From an uncultured Verrucomicrobia subdivision 3 bacterium (lineage in GTDB: Bacteria; Verrucomicrobiota; Verrucomicrobiia; Limisphaerales; UBA11358): a stretch of 52,149 nt of DNA. The translations under genes were made by a program, and so were the position numbers. Below are positions 45,021 through 52,149 of this stretch, piece after piece. Position 1 is the stretch's first letter, and every line of letters begins with the position of its first letter. The DNA is taken from the NCBI GenBank assembly GCA_903875465.1, contig CAIQWB010000101.1:1-52149 (forward strand), given 5' to 3'. Below the pieces are notes generated by a model. That model was given only the letters and a program-made list of their open reading frames with translations. It was not told the DNA's origin and made no database searches.

Positions 45021-47527
45021 ATATGAATCCCCCAATAAACCCGGAAAACCAAACGTTGAACCCTTCACTTCACAGCTCGATTCAAGCGGCGGGCAAACGT
45101 ATCGCGCCACTGTGGACATTAAAGAATTTCGTGGCGGTGAATCCCTTCGTGGGGTTGAGCGACCGCCATTTTCTGGCGGCGGCAACCTTGATCCAACAAG
45201 TGGGCCATGCGGAAATGCTCATGCCCCCGGCTTATTATCGCGAAGCCATCTTGAGTGGGCGCATCCAGGCAAAGCATCTGCAGGCGGCGCTAAAGGCATT
45301 GTCCAAAACCACCCCAGATCCATGGGCGAAGGGCCTGGCCGGGATGAATCTGGAGCAACTACAAGCCGGGCTGGCGGAAGCTGCCGGGCGGACGCAACCG
45401 TGGCGGATTTTAACTTTTGCTGACTGGCTGGACGTGCGGGATGACTCCGGGTGGGCGGCCTTCGTTGTCGAAGAAATTTCCAAGTGGTGCTCGGCCTATT
45501 ATGACCAGGGCCAATCCTCGTGGCGCATGCCCTGGCGGCAGTTAGCACTCTTTGCCGCCTGGAAGCAAGCCGCACAACTCGACGCCAATGCGGAAATGAC
45601 CGGCTTGGAAGGTTTCCGCGCGCTCGTCGCGAGCCTGCCTGAGGATTATACCGAAATCATTGGTCAGGTGCTGGTCACGCTGGGGGTGCCGGAAGCGCGG
45701 CAGGCGGATTTTCTGCACCGCCAATTGATGAGCATCCATGGCTGGAGTAGTTACGTGCAGTTTCAGGTGCGGGAAAAAAGCCAGACCGGCCAAAACGATG
45801 ATTCGCTCACCCAATTGCTCGCTATCCGGCTGGTCTATGACCTGGCGCTATGGCATGGATTGGGTGGCGAGGCCAGGTCCCTGGCCGCATGGAGTGAGAC
45901 TTTTAAGGAGTTGGAAAATCCTCAAGCCGCCGAAAATCTGGTGGCCCGCTACCTCGCGCAGCAAGCGTTGGAACAAAGTTACCAGGCTCAACTAATCGCC
46001 CGGCTAAAGGCCCGCCGTCCAGTGACTGCCGCACCGTCGCAAAAATGGTTGCAGGCCGTTTTTTGCATTGATGTGCGGTCGGAAGTGTTCCGCCGGGCGT
46101 TGGAAGGGCAATCGGAGCACATCGAGACCATAGGTTTCGCGGGCTTTTTTGGCATGACCATTGAGTATGTGAAATTTGGCCAGCCGGCGGGCACGGCGCG
46201 TTGTCCCGTGCTCTTGACCCCAAAAATCAAAGTGCGGGAGTCGCTGTGCCAGCCAGCCGGTGGGGAGGCCAGCTGGTTGCGGCAAATGGATTTCCGGCAG
46301 TCGGTCAATGGCGCTTGGAACTCATTCAAGACCTCGGCAATCTCCTGTTTCTCGTTTGTGGAGACGGCCGGGTTGTGGTTTGGCGTGCGGCTCGCGCAGG
46401 ACTCACTGGCGCTGAACGCGCCGGAGGTGAATTTCGCAACACGGGGCGACCGGTCGCGGCCAAATACGAATCATGAGGTGTGCCGTCCGGACACGCACGG
46501 CCACGAACTGGCAACGGGGATTACCCCTGACGATCAAATTAAAATGGCGGCTTTTGCGCTGAAAAACATGGGACTGGTGGCCAACTTTGCGAAAATCGTC
46601 TTTATTTGCGGCCACGGCAGCGCAACGACGAATAATCCTTATGGTTCAGCGCTCGACTGCGGTGCCTGCGGTGGGCATGCGGGTGATGTGAATGCCCGGG
46701 TGGCGGCGCAGATATTAAACAACCCGGCCGTGCGGGCCGGTTTGCGGGAGCAGGGCATAAGCATCCCGGCGGAGACGGTTTTCTTGGCTGGCTTGCATAA
46801 CACCTCCACGGATGAAATTTTGATTTATGACGCCCAGAATCTTTCGCCCAAGCAGGCGGCAGAACTGGACCAAGTTCAAAATTGGCTGGCTGCCGCATCC
46901 CAGCAAGCCCGCCGCGAGCGGTCCATTTCACTTGGTTTGGGTGATGAGACCGAGGCGGGACTGGCCGAAAAAGTTTTCGCGCGCAGTCGGGATTGGGCGC
47001 AAGTGCGGCCGGAATGGGGCCTGGCCAACAACGCCGCCTTCATTGCGGCACCGCGTGAACTGACCCGGGGATTGAATCTCGAGGGCCGGGTTTTTCTGCA
47101 TAATTATGACCCCGCCAAGGACCCCGAAAAGGCCACGCTGGAGCTCATCATGGTTGCCCCGATGGTCGTGGCCAGTTGGATCAATCTGCAATATTATGGA
47201 TCGACGGTGGACAACCGCCGGTTTGGCAGTGGCAACAAAGTTCTCCACAACGTGGTGGGCACTTTTGGTGTCTGGCAGGGTAATGGTGGTGATTTGCAAC
47301 CGGGCCTGCCGATGCAATCGCTCCATGACGGGGTGAAATGGATGCACGAGCCGCTAAAATTGAATGTGTTCATTGCGGCCGAACCCAGTGCGATTGAAGC
47401 CATTGTTGCCCGCCAGCCCGGGGTCCGGGAATTGCTGGAAAATGGCTGGGTTAACCTCCTGGCCATGGACCCGTCCGGCCAGCGTTTCTGGCGGTGGTGC
47501 GGATCGCAATTTGTCGAGCAGGATTAA
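45017..47527 (+). CDS. dabA: DabA: carbonic anhydrase-like subunit of the DAB transporter (DUF2309)
   Basis: 836 residues (family formerly UPF0753/DUF2309). The zinc-binding residues expected from the known Halothiobacillus DabA are present: Cys350 and Asp352 in VFCIDVRSEVFRRALE, His533 in FICGHGSATTNNP, and Cys548 in ALDCGACGGHAGD. Other landmarks: PLWTLKNFVAVNPFVGL near the N-terminus and VGTFGVWQGNGGDLQPGLPMQSLHDG near the end. It hydrates CO2 to bicarbonate vectorially when coupled to DabB. Starts inside the dabB stop codon (ATGA). purK follows 22 bases later, so the four genes may be one transcript. Supplying bicarbonate for biosynthetic carboxylases such as those of purine, fatty-acid or anaplerotic metabolism is a plausible role in a non-autotroph. 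Confidence 0.93.
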   Translation: MNMNPPINPENQTLNPSLHSSIQAAGKRIAPLWTLKNFVAVNPFVGLSDRHFLAAATLIQQVGHAEMLMPPAYYREAILSGRIQAKHLQAALKALSKTTPDPWAKGLAGMNLEQLQAGLAEAAGRTQPWRILTFADWLDVRDDSGWAAFVVEEISKWCSAYYDQGQSSWRMPWRQLALFAAWKQAAQLDANAEMTGLEGFRALVASLPEDYTEIIGQVLVTLGVPEARQADFLHRQLMSIHGWSSYVQFQVREKSQTGQNDDSLTQLLAIRLVYDLALWHGLGGEARSLAAWSETFKELENPQAAENLVARYLAQQALEQSYQAQLIARLKARRPVTAAPSQKWLQAVFCIDVRSEVFRRALEGQSEHIETIGFAGFFGMTIEYVKFGQPAGTARCPVLLTPKIKVRESLCQPAGGEASWLRQMDFRQSVNGAWNSFKTSAISCFSFVETAGLWFGVRLAQDSLALNAPEVNFATRGDRSRPNTNHEVCRPDTHGHELATGITPDDQIKMAAFALKNMGLVANFAKIVFICGHGSATTNNPYGSALDCGACGGHAGDVNARVAAQILNNPAVRAGLREQGISIPAETVFLAGLHNTSTDEILIYDAQNLSPKQAAELDQVQNWLAAASQQARRERSISLGLGDETEAGLAEKVFARSRDWAQVRPEWGLANNAAFIAAPRELTRGLNLEGRVFLHNYDPAKDPEKATLELIMVAPMVVASWINLQYYGSTVDNRRFGSGNKVLHNVVGTFGVWQGNGGDLQPGLPMQSLHDGVKWMHEPLKLNVFIAAEPSAIEAIVARQPGVRELLENGWVNLLAMDPSGQRFWRWCGSQFVEQD

Positions 47528-47549
47528 CCCCAATCATATATCTTGGCGT

Positions 47550-48749
47550 ATGCACATAACTTTGCAAACACCGTGCTCCCCGCAACCGCAAGTTGGAAGC
47601 AGTTATCCGGTTCGGTTGGGTATTATTGGCGGCGGCCAGCTCGCCCGCATGACCGCTCTGGCGGCCGCCCCGCTGGGCGTGGAGGTTTTGGTGCTGGAAA
47701 AAAATCCGCTCGGTCCGGCTGTCCGGCTGTCGCCCGATTCCTTGGTGGCGGACTGGACGGATCCGGTCGCATTGGATCAATTTGCCCGGCGCTGCGCGGT
47801 CGTCACCCTGGAGAATGAGTTCGTGGATGCTGGCGTGCTGGAGCGGTTGGAAGCGGCGGGCCACCGGGTGTTTCCCAGCGCCGCCTGCCTGGCCCTGACG
47901 CAGGATAAATTCCGGCAAAAGCAGGCCCTGGAACAGGCCGGCGTGGCCACGGCAACTTTTCGCGCCGTTTGCTCGCCCGCGGAAGTGAAACAGGCCGGTA
48001 GCCTACTGGGTTGGCCGGTGCTTTTGAAAAAGCGGCGTAATGGCTATGATGGGAAAGGTAATTTTACGGTGCGATCCCCAGACGAGGCCGTCGCCGCGTG
48101 GCAAGCCCTGGAGGGTGATCAAAATGAATTGTTGGTCGAAGCGTTTTATCCGTTTGTCAAAGAGCTGGCGGTGATTATTACGCGCGCCCGGGATGGCCAG
48201 ATGGTGGTTTATCCCGTGGTGGAGACGATTCAAGAACACCATGTTTGCCGGATCGTCAAAGCGCCGGCGGCCGTCCCGGAGGCATTGGCCGGAGCGGCAG
48301 CCCAACTCGCGCAACGCGCGGTGGCGGCGGTTGGGGGTGTCGGGAGTTTCGGCGTGGAACTGTTTCTCTCGGCGGACGGGCAGCTCGCCATCAATGAGCT
48401 GGCCCCGCGCGTCCACAACTCTGGCCATTATACGATTGAGGCCTGTGCCTGTTCACAATTCGAAAATCATGTGCGGGCCGTGCTGGGCTGGCCGCTGGGC
48501 AGCCCGGTCATGCGCACGCCTGCGGCGGTCATGGTAAATTTGCTGGGCACCTGTCCCTGTTCCGGGCAACCTTTGGGCCTGGCGGAGGCGCTGGCAATTC
48601 CCGGTGCCCACGTACACCTTTACGGCAAGGAAAAATCTGCCGCCGGCCGGAAAATGGGCCATGTCACGGCTTTGGGAAGCGCGCCGGAAGCCACGCTGGG
48701 GCTGGCGGAACGGGCCGCGCGTCTCATCCGTTTTGCAGGCGAATTATGA
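47550..48749 (+). CDS. purK: 5-(carboxyamino)imidazole ribonucleotide synthase (PurK)
   Basis: 399 residues, ATP-grasp enzyme that carboxylates AIR using bicarbonate and ATP in purine synthesis. Motifs: [78 protein letters not shown] (ATP-grasp), [20 protein letters not shown] and [11 protein letters not shown]. The first 20 residues ([20 protein letters not shown]) precede the normal start of the family; GTG or other internal starts near VRLGIIGGG are possible. Its stop overlaps purE as ATGA. Use of bicarbonate as substrate makes the position right behind dabA notable. Confidence 0.95.
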   Translation: MHITLQTPCSPQPQVGSSYPVRLGIIGGGQLARMTALAAAPLGVEVLVLEKNPLGPAVRLSPDSLVADWTDPVALDQFARRCAVVTLENEFVDAGVLERLEAAGHRVFPSAACLALTQDKFRQKQALEQAGVATATFRAVCSPAEVKQAGSLLGWPVLLKKRRNGYDGKGNFTVRSPDEAVAAWQALEGDQNELLVEAFYPFVKELAVIITRARDGQMVVYPVVETIQEHHVCRIVKAPAAVPEALAGAAAQLAQRAVAAVGGVGSFGVELFLSADGQLAINELAPRVHNSGHYTIEACACSQFENHVRAVLGWPLGSPVMRTPAAVMVNLLGTCPCSGQPLGLAEALAIPGAHVHLYGKEKSAAGRKMGHVTALGSAPEATLGLAERAARLIRFAGEL

Positions 48750-49279
48750 AACAAATCAAACCGTTGGTTGGTATTATCATGGGCAGCGATTCCGACTGGC
48801 CCACCATGGCGGCGGCCCATCAAATCTGCCAGGAATTTGCGATCCCGTGCGAGGTGCGCGTGGTCTCCGCCCATCGAACCCCCGATGACATGGCCCGCTA
48901 TGCCCGTACCGCTCACCAACGGGGGCTGCGGGTCATCATCGCCGGAGCCGGGGGCGCGGCCCATTTGCCGGGCATGGTGGCCAGCCACACGCCGCTGCCG
49001 GTGATTGGGGTGCCGGTGGAGAGCAAAAGCCTGAAAGGCCTGGATTCCCTATTGTCGATTGTGCAAATGCCGGGCGGGATTCCGGTCGCCACCGTCGCCA
49101 TTGGCGGGGCACGTAATGCGGGATTGCTCGCCGTGGCCATTTTAGGTGCGGGCGATCCGCGCTGGCAGTCGGCCTTAATCGCCTTTAAACGCAAACTGGC
49201 GGCGGAATCGCGCGCCCGTGGCCGGCAGCTAAACGCCCGTTTAAAATCCGAGGCTGGCGCGGCGACCCCGGAAAAATAA
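48746..49279 (+). CDS. purE: N5-carboxyaminoimidazole ribonucleotide mutase (PurE)
   Basis: 177 residues, class I PurE. It moves the carboxyl group from N5 to C4 of the imidazole ring, directly using the PurK product. Motifs: [55 protein letters not shown], and [20 protein letters not shown]. Overlap with purK is ATGA. The C-terminal tail of about 20 residues is charged and not part of the catalytic core. Intact and typical. Confidence 0.96.
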   Translation: MKQIKPLVGIIMGSDSDWPTMAAAHQICQEFAIPCEVRVVSAHRTPDDMARYARTAHQRGLRVIIAGAGGAAHLPGMVASHTPLPVIGVPVESKSLKGLDSLLSIVQMPGGIPVATVAIGGARNAGLLAVAILGAGDPRWQSALIAFKRKLAAESRARGRQLNARLKSEAGAATPEK

Positions 49280-49354
49280 TCCCGGCGGAGGCGGTTCCAA
49301 TTCACTCTGGCAGGATTCGTTATGCGGCCTTTCTCTAGAGTTCACAGAAAGTAA

Positions 49355-49370
49355 TTGACCGGTCAGTCAA
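49355..49370. promoter_or_regulatory. TetR-type operator upstream of tetR
   Basis: TTGACCGGTCAGTCAA contains the perfect palindrome TGACCGGTCA (49356-49365). It shares GACC(G/A)GTCAGT with the second site at 50182-50201. It lies about 150 bases before the TetR start, in a likely promoter region. Confidence 0.65.
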
Positions 49371-49521
49371 CGCATGCTAAATTGTGTTCGCCAAACCAAA
49401 AAACGGCATGAACCCAATCGCAAACAGCAACGCGGCACCAATAGAAGCTGGCTCAACCAGCCGAGGTGGCCGTGCGTGCGTGGAGGTTGTGGTGTGTTCA
49501 CCACTCAAATTCTAAAGACTT

Positions 49522-50124
49522 ATGGGCCGGACGAGCGATGTTAAAGAACGATTGTTGGAAGTGGCGTTTGACCTGATTTCGGATCATAGCTACGGCTCCG
49601 TGAGTGTGGATCAAATCTGTCTGCGGGCAGAGGTCAACAAGGGCAGCTTTTATCATTATTTCCCCTCCAAATCCGAACTAGCCCTGGCGGCTTATGAGGA
49701 GCACTGGCGCGAAAAGCAGCCGGAACTGGACCGGATATTTTCCTCCCAGTATCCTCCGCTAACCCGTTTGCAATTATGGTGTAACTACATTCGGGAACGG
49801 CAACGCTGGAAGGCGGAGAAGTTCGGGCACGTATGTGGCTGCCCCTATTCCAGTCTGGGCACGGAACTGGCCACCCAGGATGAGCGCATTCGGGCCAAAG
49901 CGGAAGAATTGGTGGACCGTTCGTTGCGCTATTTGGAAAGCACGCTCGCGGAAGCGAAGCAACAAGGGGTGGCGGGCTTTACCGATGCCAAGTTAACGGC
50001 CCGGCGGATTCACTCCACCGTTCTCGGAATTTTGCTGCATGCCAAAATTCGCAACCAACTGGCGGTGCTGGATGATTTGGAACCTTCCGTAATGAACATC
50101 CTCCGGATTTCCCAGGCTGCCTGA
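49522..50124 (+). CDS. TetR/AcrR-family transcriptional repressor
   Basis: 200 residues. The N-terminal DNA-binding domain (about 5-55) has KERLLEVAFDLISDHSYGSVSV and the recognition helix region ICLRAEVNKGSFYHYFPSKSELALAAYEEHW (seen in parts: AEVNKGSFYHYFPSKSEL). The C-terminal ligand domain carries CGCPYSSLGTELATQ, as in the TetR_C subgroup that regulates efflux genes. It sits 94 bases before an RND pump gene on the same strand, and two matching operator-like sites lie before each gene. It probably represses itself and the pump until an inducer binds. Ligand unknown. ATG at 49522; no strong Shine-Dalgarno. Confidence 0.9.
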   Translation: MGRTSDVKERLLEVAFDLISDHSYGSVSVDQICLRAEVNKGSFYHYFPSKSELALAAYEEHWREKQPELDRIFSSQYPPLTRLQLWCNYIRERQRWKAEKFGHVCGCPYSSLGTELATQDERIRAKAEELVDRSLRYLESTLAEAKQQGVAGFTDAKLTARRIHSTVLGILLHAKIRNQLAVLDDLEPSVMNILRISQAA

Positions 50125-50181
50125 TTTATGCACCCCAAGCACCAACTGCAGGGGATCCGCCAACCCTTTAAGGCGGAGTTT

Positions 50182-50201
50182 TTGACTGACCAGTCAGTTA
50201 A
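50182..50201. promoter_or_regulatory. TetR-type operator upstream of the RND pump gene
   Basis: TTGACTGACCAGTCAGTTAA holds the perfect inverted repeat ACTGAC-CA-GTCAGT (50185-50198). It ends 17 bases before the pump start codon and shares its core with the site before tetR. A Shine-Dalgarno GAGGTGA lies between it and the ATG. Confidence 0.7.
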
Positions 50202-50218
50202 CCGGTTGAGGTGATACT

Positions 50219-52149
50219 ATGTGGATTGTCCAATTAGCCTTGCGCCGGCCTTACACCTTCGTGGTGGCCGCACTGTTGCTGGTGCTGGTTACCCCGCTCA
50301 TTCTGTTGCGGACACCCACGGATATTTTTCCGGCCATTAACATCCCGGTGGTAAGCATCATCTGGCAATATGTCGGCCTGGATGCGCAGCAGATGGAGCA
50401 GCGAGTCATTTACACGCATGAACGGGTGCTGACCACGACGGTTAATAACATCGAGCACACGGAGTCCACGTCTTACAACGGCATTGGCGTCATCAAAGTA
50501 TTTCTCCAACCGGGGGCGTCGGTACCGGCTGCCGTGGCCCAGATTACCGCCGTTTCCCAAACGATCCTGCGCCAGCTGCCGCCCGGTTTCACGCCGCCCC
50601 TAGTCATCCAGTACAACGCCGCCTCAGTTCCCATCCTCCAGTACAGCATCAGCAGTCCCCAGCGGTCCGAGGCGGAATTGTTTGATATTTCGGTGAATCA
50701 AATCCGGGTGGGTTTGACGACTGTTCCGGGGACTTCCATCCCCTATGCCTATGGCGGGAAAACCCGGCTGGTGTCGGTGGATTTGAACCTGGCGGATCTC
50801 AAAGCGAAAAATCTCAAGGCGCAGGATGTGGCCGATGCGGTCAATGCGCAAAACCTGGTGCTGCCGAGCGGCACGGCCAAAATTGGCGCCACGGAGTATG
50901 CGGTGGCAGTGGACACCAATGCGAAGTTGATTGAAGACCTGAATCACATTCCCATCAAAGTGGTCAATGGTGCGACGATTTATCTCAGTGACGTGGCGCA
51001 AGTGCATGACGGGTATAATCCCCAACAAAACGCAGTGCGGCTGGACGGCGTGCGCGGCACTTTGCTGACCGTCATGAAGGCCGGCTCGGCTTCCACTCTG
51101 GAGGTGGTTAAGGGCGTCAAGGCGGCGTTGGAACGGGTGATGCTCACGGTGCCACCTGATTTGCAGGTGAAGGAATTTGCGGACCAGTCTTTGTTTGTCC
51201 GCGCGGCCATTAATGGGGTGGTGCGGGAAGGCATCACGGCCGGAGCCCTCACGGCCCTGATGATCTTGCTGTTCCTGGGTTCCTGGCGCAGCACGCTGAT
51301 TATTGCGCTGTCCATTCCGCTCTCCGTGCTGGCTTCCCTGGCCATCCTGAGCGCCCTGGGGGAGACCATCAATCTGATGACTTTGGGCGGCCTGGCGCTG
51401 GCCGTGGGGATATTGGTGGATGACGCCACCGTGGCCATCGAGAATATTCACCGACACATGGCCGCGGGCGAGCCGCTGGAAAATGCCATTCTGATCGGTG
51501 CCCAGGAAATCACCATGCCGGCCTTTGTCTCCACGCTGTGTATTTGCATTGTATTTGTGCCGATGTTTTTCCTGACCGGGGTGGCGCGTTTTCTGTTTGT
51601 ACCCCTGGCCGAGGCCGTGGTGTTTGCCATGCTGGCCAGCTACGTGATTTCGCGCACGCTGGTGCCCACACTGGTCATGTGGTTTTACCGCAATGTGCAA
51701 CTTTACGGGCATGACGCGGAGGCGTCCGCCGGTCCGGTATGGCTCCGCCCATTCAGCCGCCTGCAAACCGCATTTGAACATGGGTTTGAGCGTCTCCGCC
51801 TGGGCTACCGGGCGCTATTGGCGGCGTGTTTTGCCCGGCGCAAACTATTCGCCGGGCTCTTTCTGACTTTTTGTCTGGGGTCCTGGTGTCTCACGCAAAT
51901 GCTAGGACAGAACTTTTTCCCGGCAGTGGACACCGGCCAGTTTCTCCTGCACTTCCGGGCGCATACCGGCACGCGCATCGAGGAAACCGAGCGGCTGGCC
52001 GACGAGGTGAACCACGCCATTCGGAAGGAAATACCGTCCGCCGAGCTGGAAGGTATTTTGGATAATATTGGCATTCCTAATTCCTCAATCAATTTGAGCT
52101 ATAATATCAGCGGTGTCATTGGCGCCGGGGATGCGGATGTCATGGTTTC
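50219..52149 (+). CDS. RND-family multidrug efflux permease (HAE1 type), 3' end beyond window
   Basis: An open frame from ATG 50219 runs to the window edge (643 codons seen of about 1030 expected). The start MWIVQLALRRPYTFVVAALL is the first membrane segment, followed by the periplasmic porter domain (TPTDIFPAINIPVVSIIW, ERVLTTTVNNIEHTEST) and helices with GGLALAVGILVDDATVAIEN, where Asp401 and Asp402 correspond to the proton-relay pair of AcrB; VFVPMFFLTGVARFLFVPLAEAVVFAM follows. It exports drugs or other amphiphiles with periplasmic adaptor and outer-membrane partners, which should lie beyond the window. GAGGTGA at -12 is a good Shine-Dalgarno. The porter sequence is close to the HAE1 branch rather than heavy-metal pumps (HME). 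TetR gene and operators upstream imply regulation. Confidence 0.93.
   Translation, partial: MWIVQLALRRPYTFVVAALLLVLVTPLILLRTPTDIFPAINIPVVSIIWQYVGLDAQQMEQRVIYTHERVLTTTVNNIEHTESTSYNGIGVIKVFLQPGASVPAAVAQITAVSQTILRQLPPGFTPPLVIQYNAASVPILQYSISSPQRSEAELFDISVNQIRVGLTTVPGTSIPYAYGGKTRLVSVDLNLADLKAKNLKAQDVADAVNAQNLVLPSGTAKIGATEYAVAVDTNAKLIEDLNHIPIKVVNGATIYLSDVAQVHDGYNPQQNAVRLDGVRGTLLTVMKAGSASTLEVVKGVKAALERVMLTVPPDLQVKEFADQSLFVRAAINGVVREGITAGALTALMILLFLGSWRSTLIIALSIPLSVLASLAILSALGETINLMTLGGLALAVGILVDDATVAIENIHRHMAAGEPLENAILIGAQEITMPAFVSTLCICIVFVPMFFLTGVARFLFVPLAEAVVFAMLASYVISRTLVPTLVMWFYRNVQLYGHDAEASAGPVWLRPFSRLQTAFEHGFERLRLGYRALLAACFARRKLFAGLFLTFCLGSWCLTQMLGQNFFPAVDTGQFLLHFRAHTGTRIEETERLADEVNHAIRKEIPSAELEGILDNIGIPNSSINLSYNISGVIGAGDADVMV

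Noticed and set aside
43437-47527. Respiratory complex I or Mrp antiporter subunit genes
   Set aside because: The NuoL-like gene is followed by a DUF2309 protein with DabA zinc residues and no other nuo or mrp gene is near; the pair is DabBA.

Overview
The window reads as chromosomal DNA of a GC-rich, saprophytic bacterium of the Verrucomicrobiota, most like the Pedosphaera/Limisphaerales group. This is inferred from gene content, not from a marker gene: secreted proteins built from NHL propellers and Ig-like domains that end in an 'FYR' module, a SUMF1-type protein, a DUF5069 protein, a GH33/sulfatase remnant, several GH5/GH26 enzymes, and a DabAB inorganic-carbon system. No rRNA, tRNA, CRISPR array, phage or complete IS element was seen.

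Layout. 0.2-9.6 kb encodes exported proteins: a trypsin-like protease, a SUMF1-like protein with an apparent one-base frameshift, a 1617-residue protein with three NHL propellers each nested in an Ig-like domain, and a sialidase. A sulfatase N-terminal remnant follows at 9.7 kb. 10.1-11.5 kb is a tight thioredoxin / PNPOx-like / DUF1348 operon behind a perfect 16-bp palindrome. 11.5-21.6 kb is a mannan-degradation region: a decayed GH26-like gene, GH130 mannosylglucose phosphorylase, GH26 mannanase, divergent GH5 lipoprotein, lspA, and the operon GPH transporter - GH5-like - 2-epimerase. 21.8-23.9 kb is an M13 metallopeptidase, then 0.76 kb of hairpin-rich non-coding DNA. 24.7-30.1 kb has purA-uppS, a decayed secreted ORF, yggS, an EVE-domain protein and an OFA-type MFS transporter. 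30.3-30.5 kb holds a MITE-like element abutting the bioA stop codon, followed by bioF-bioA. 33.7-42.3 kb has a GH5 glucanase, a Bcr/CflA exporter, gnd with a strong terminator, a YggU protein, a flavoprotein disulfide reductase, DUF5069 and an M42 peptidase. 42.4-49.3 kb is a LysR regulator divergent from dabB-dabA, then purK-purE. 49.5 kb to the end is a TetR regulator and the start of an HAE1-type RND pump, cut by the window edge.

How the genes fit together. The clearest pathway is mannan use: GH26/GH5 enzymes cut mannan outside, the GPH symporter imports short oligosaccharides, the AGE-family 2-epimerase converts mannobiose to mannosylglucose, and the GH130 phosphorylase cleaves it to mannose-1-phosphate and glucose. 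Many gene pairs overlap (ATGA, GTGA, TGATG), which supports operons. DabAB under a LysR-type regulator suggests bicarbonate supply, perhaps for carboxylating enzymes, in an organism with no carbon-fixation gene in this window. No wholly new system could be proven. The most unusual items are the nested propeller architecture, the MITE-like element, the palindrome before the thioredoxin operon, and the set of decaying glycan-related genes.
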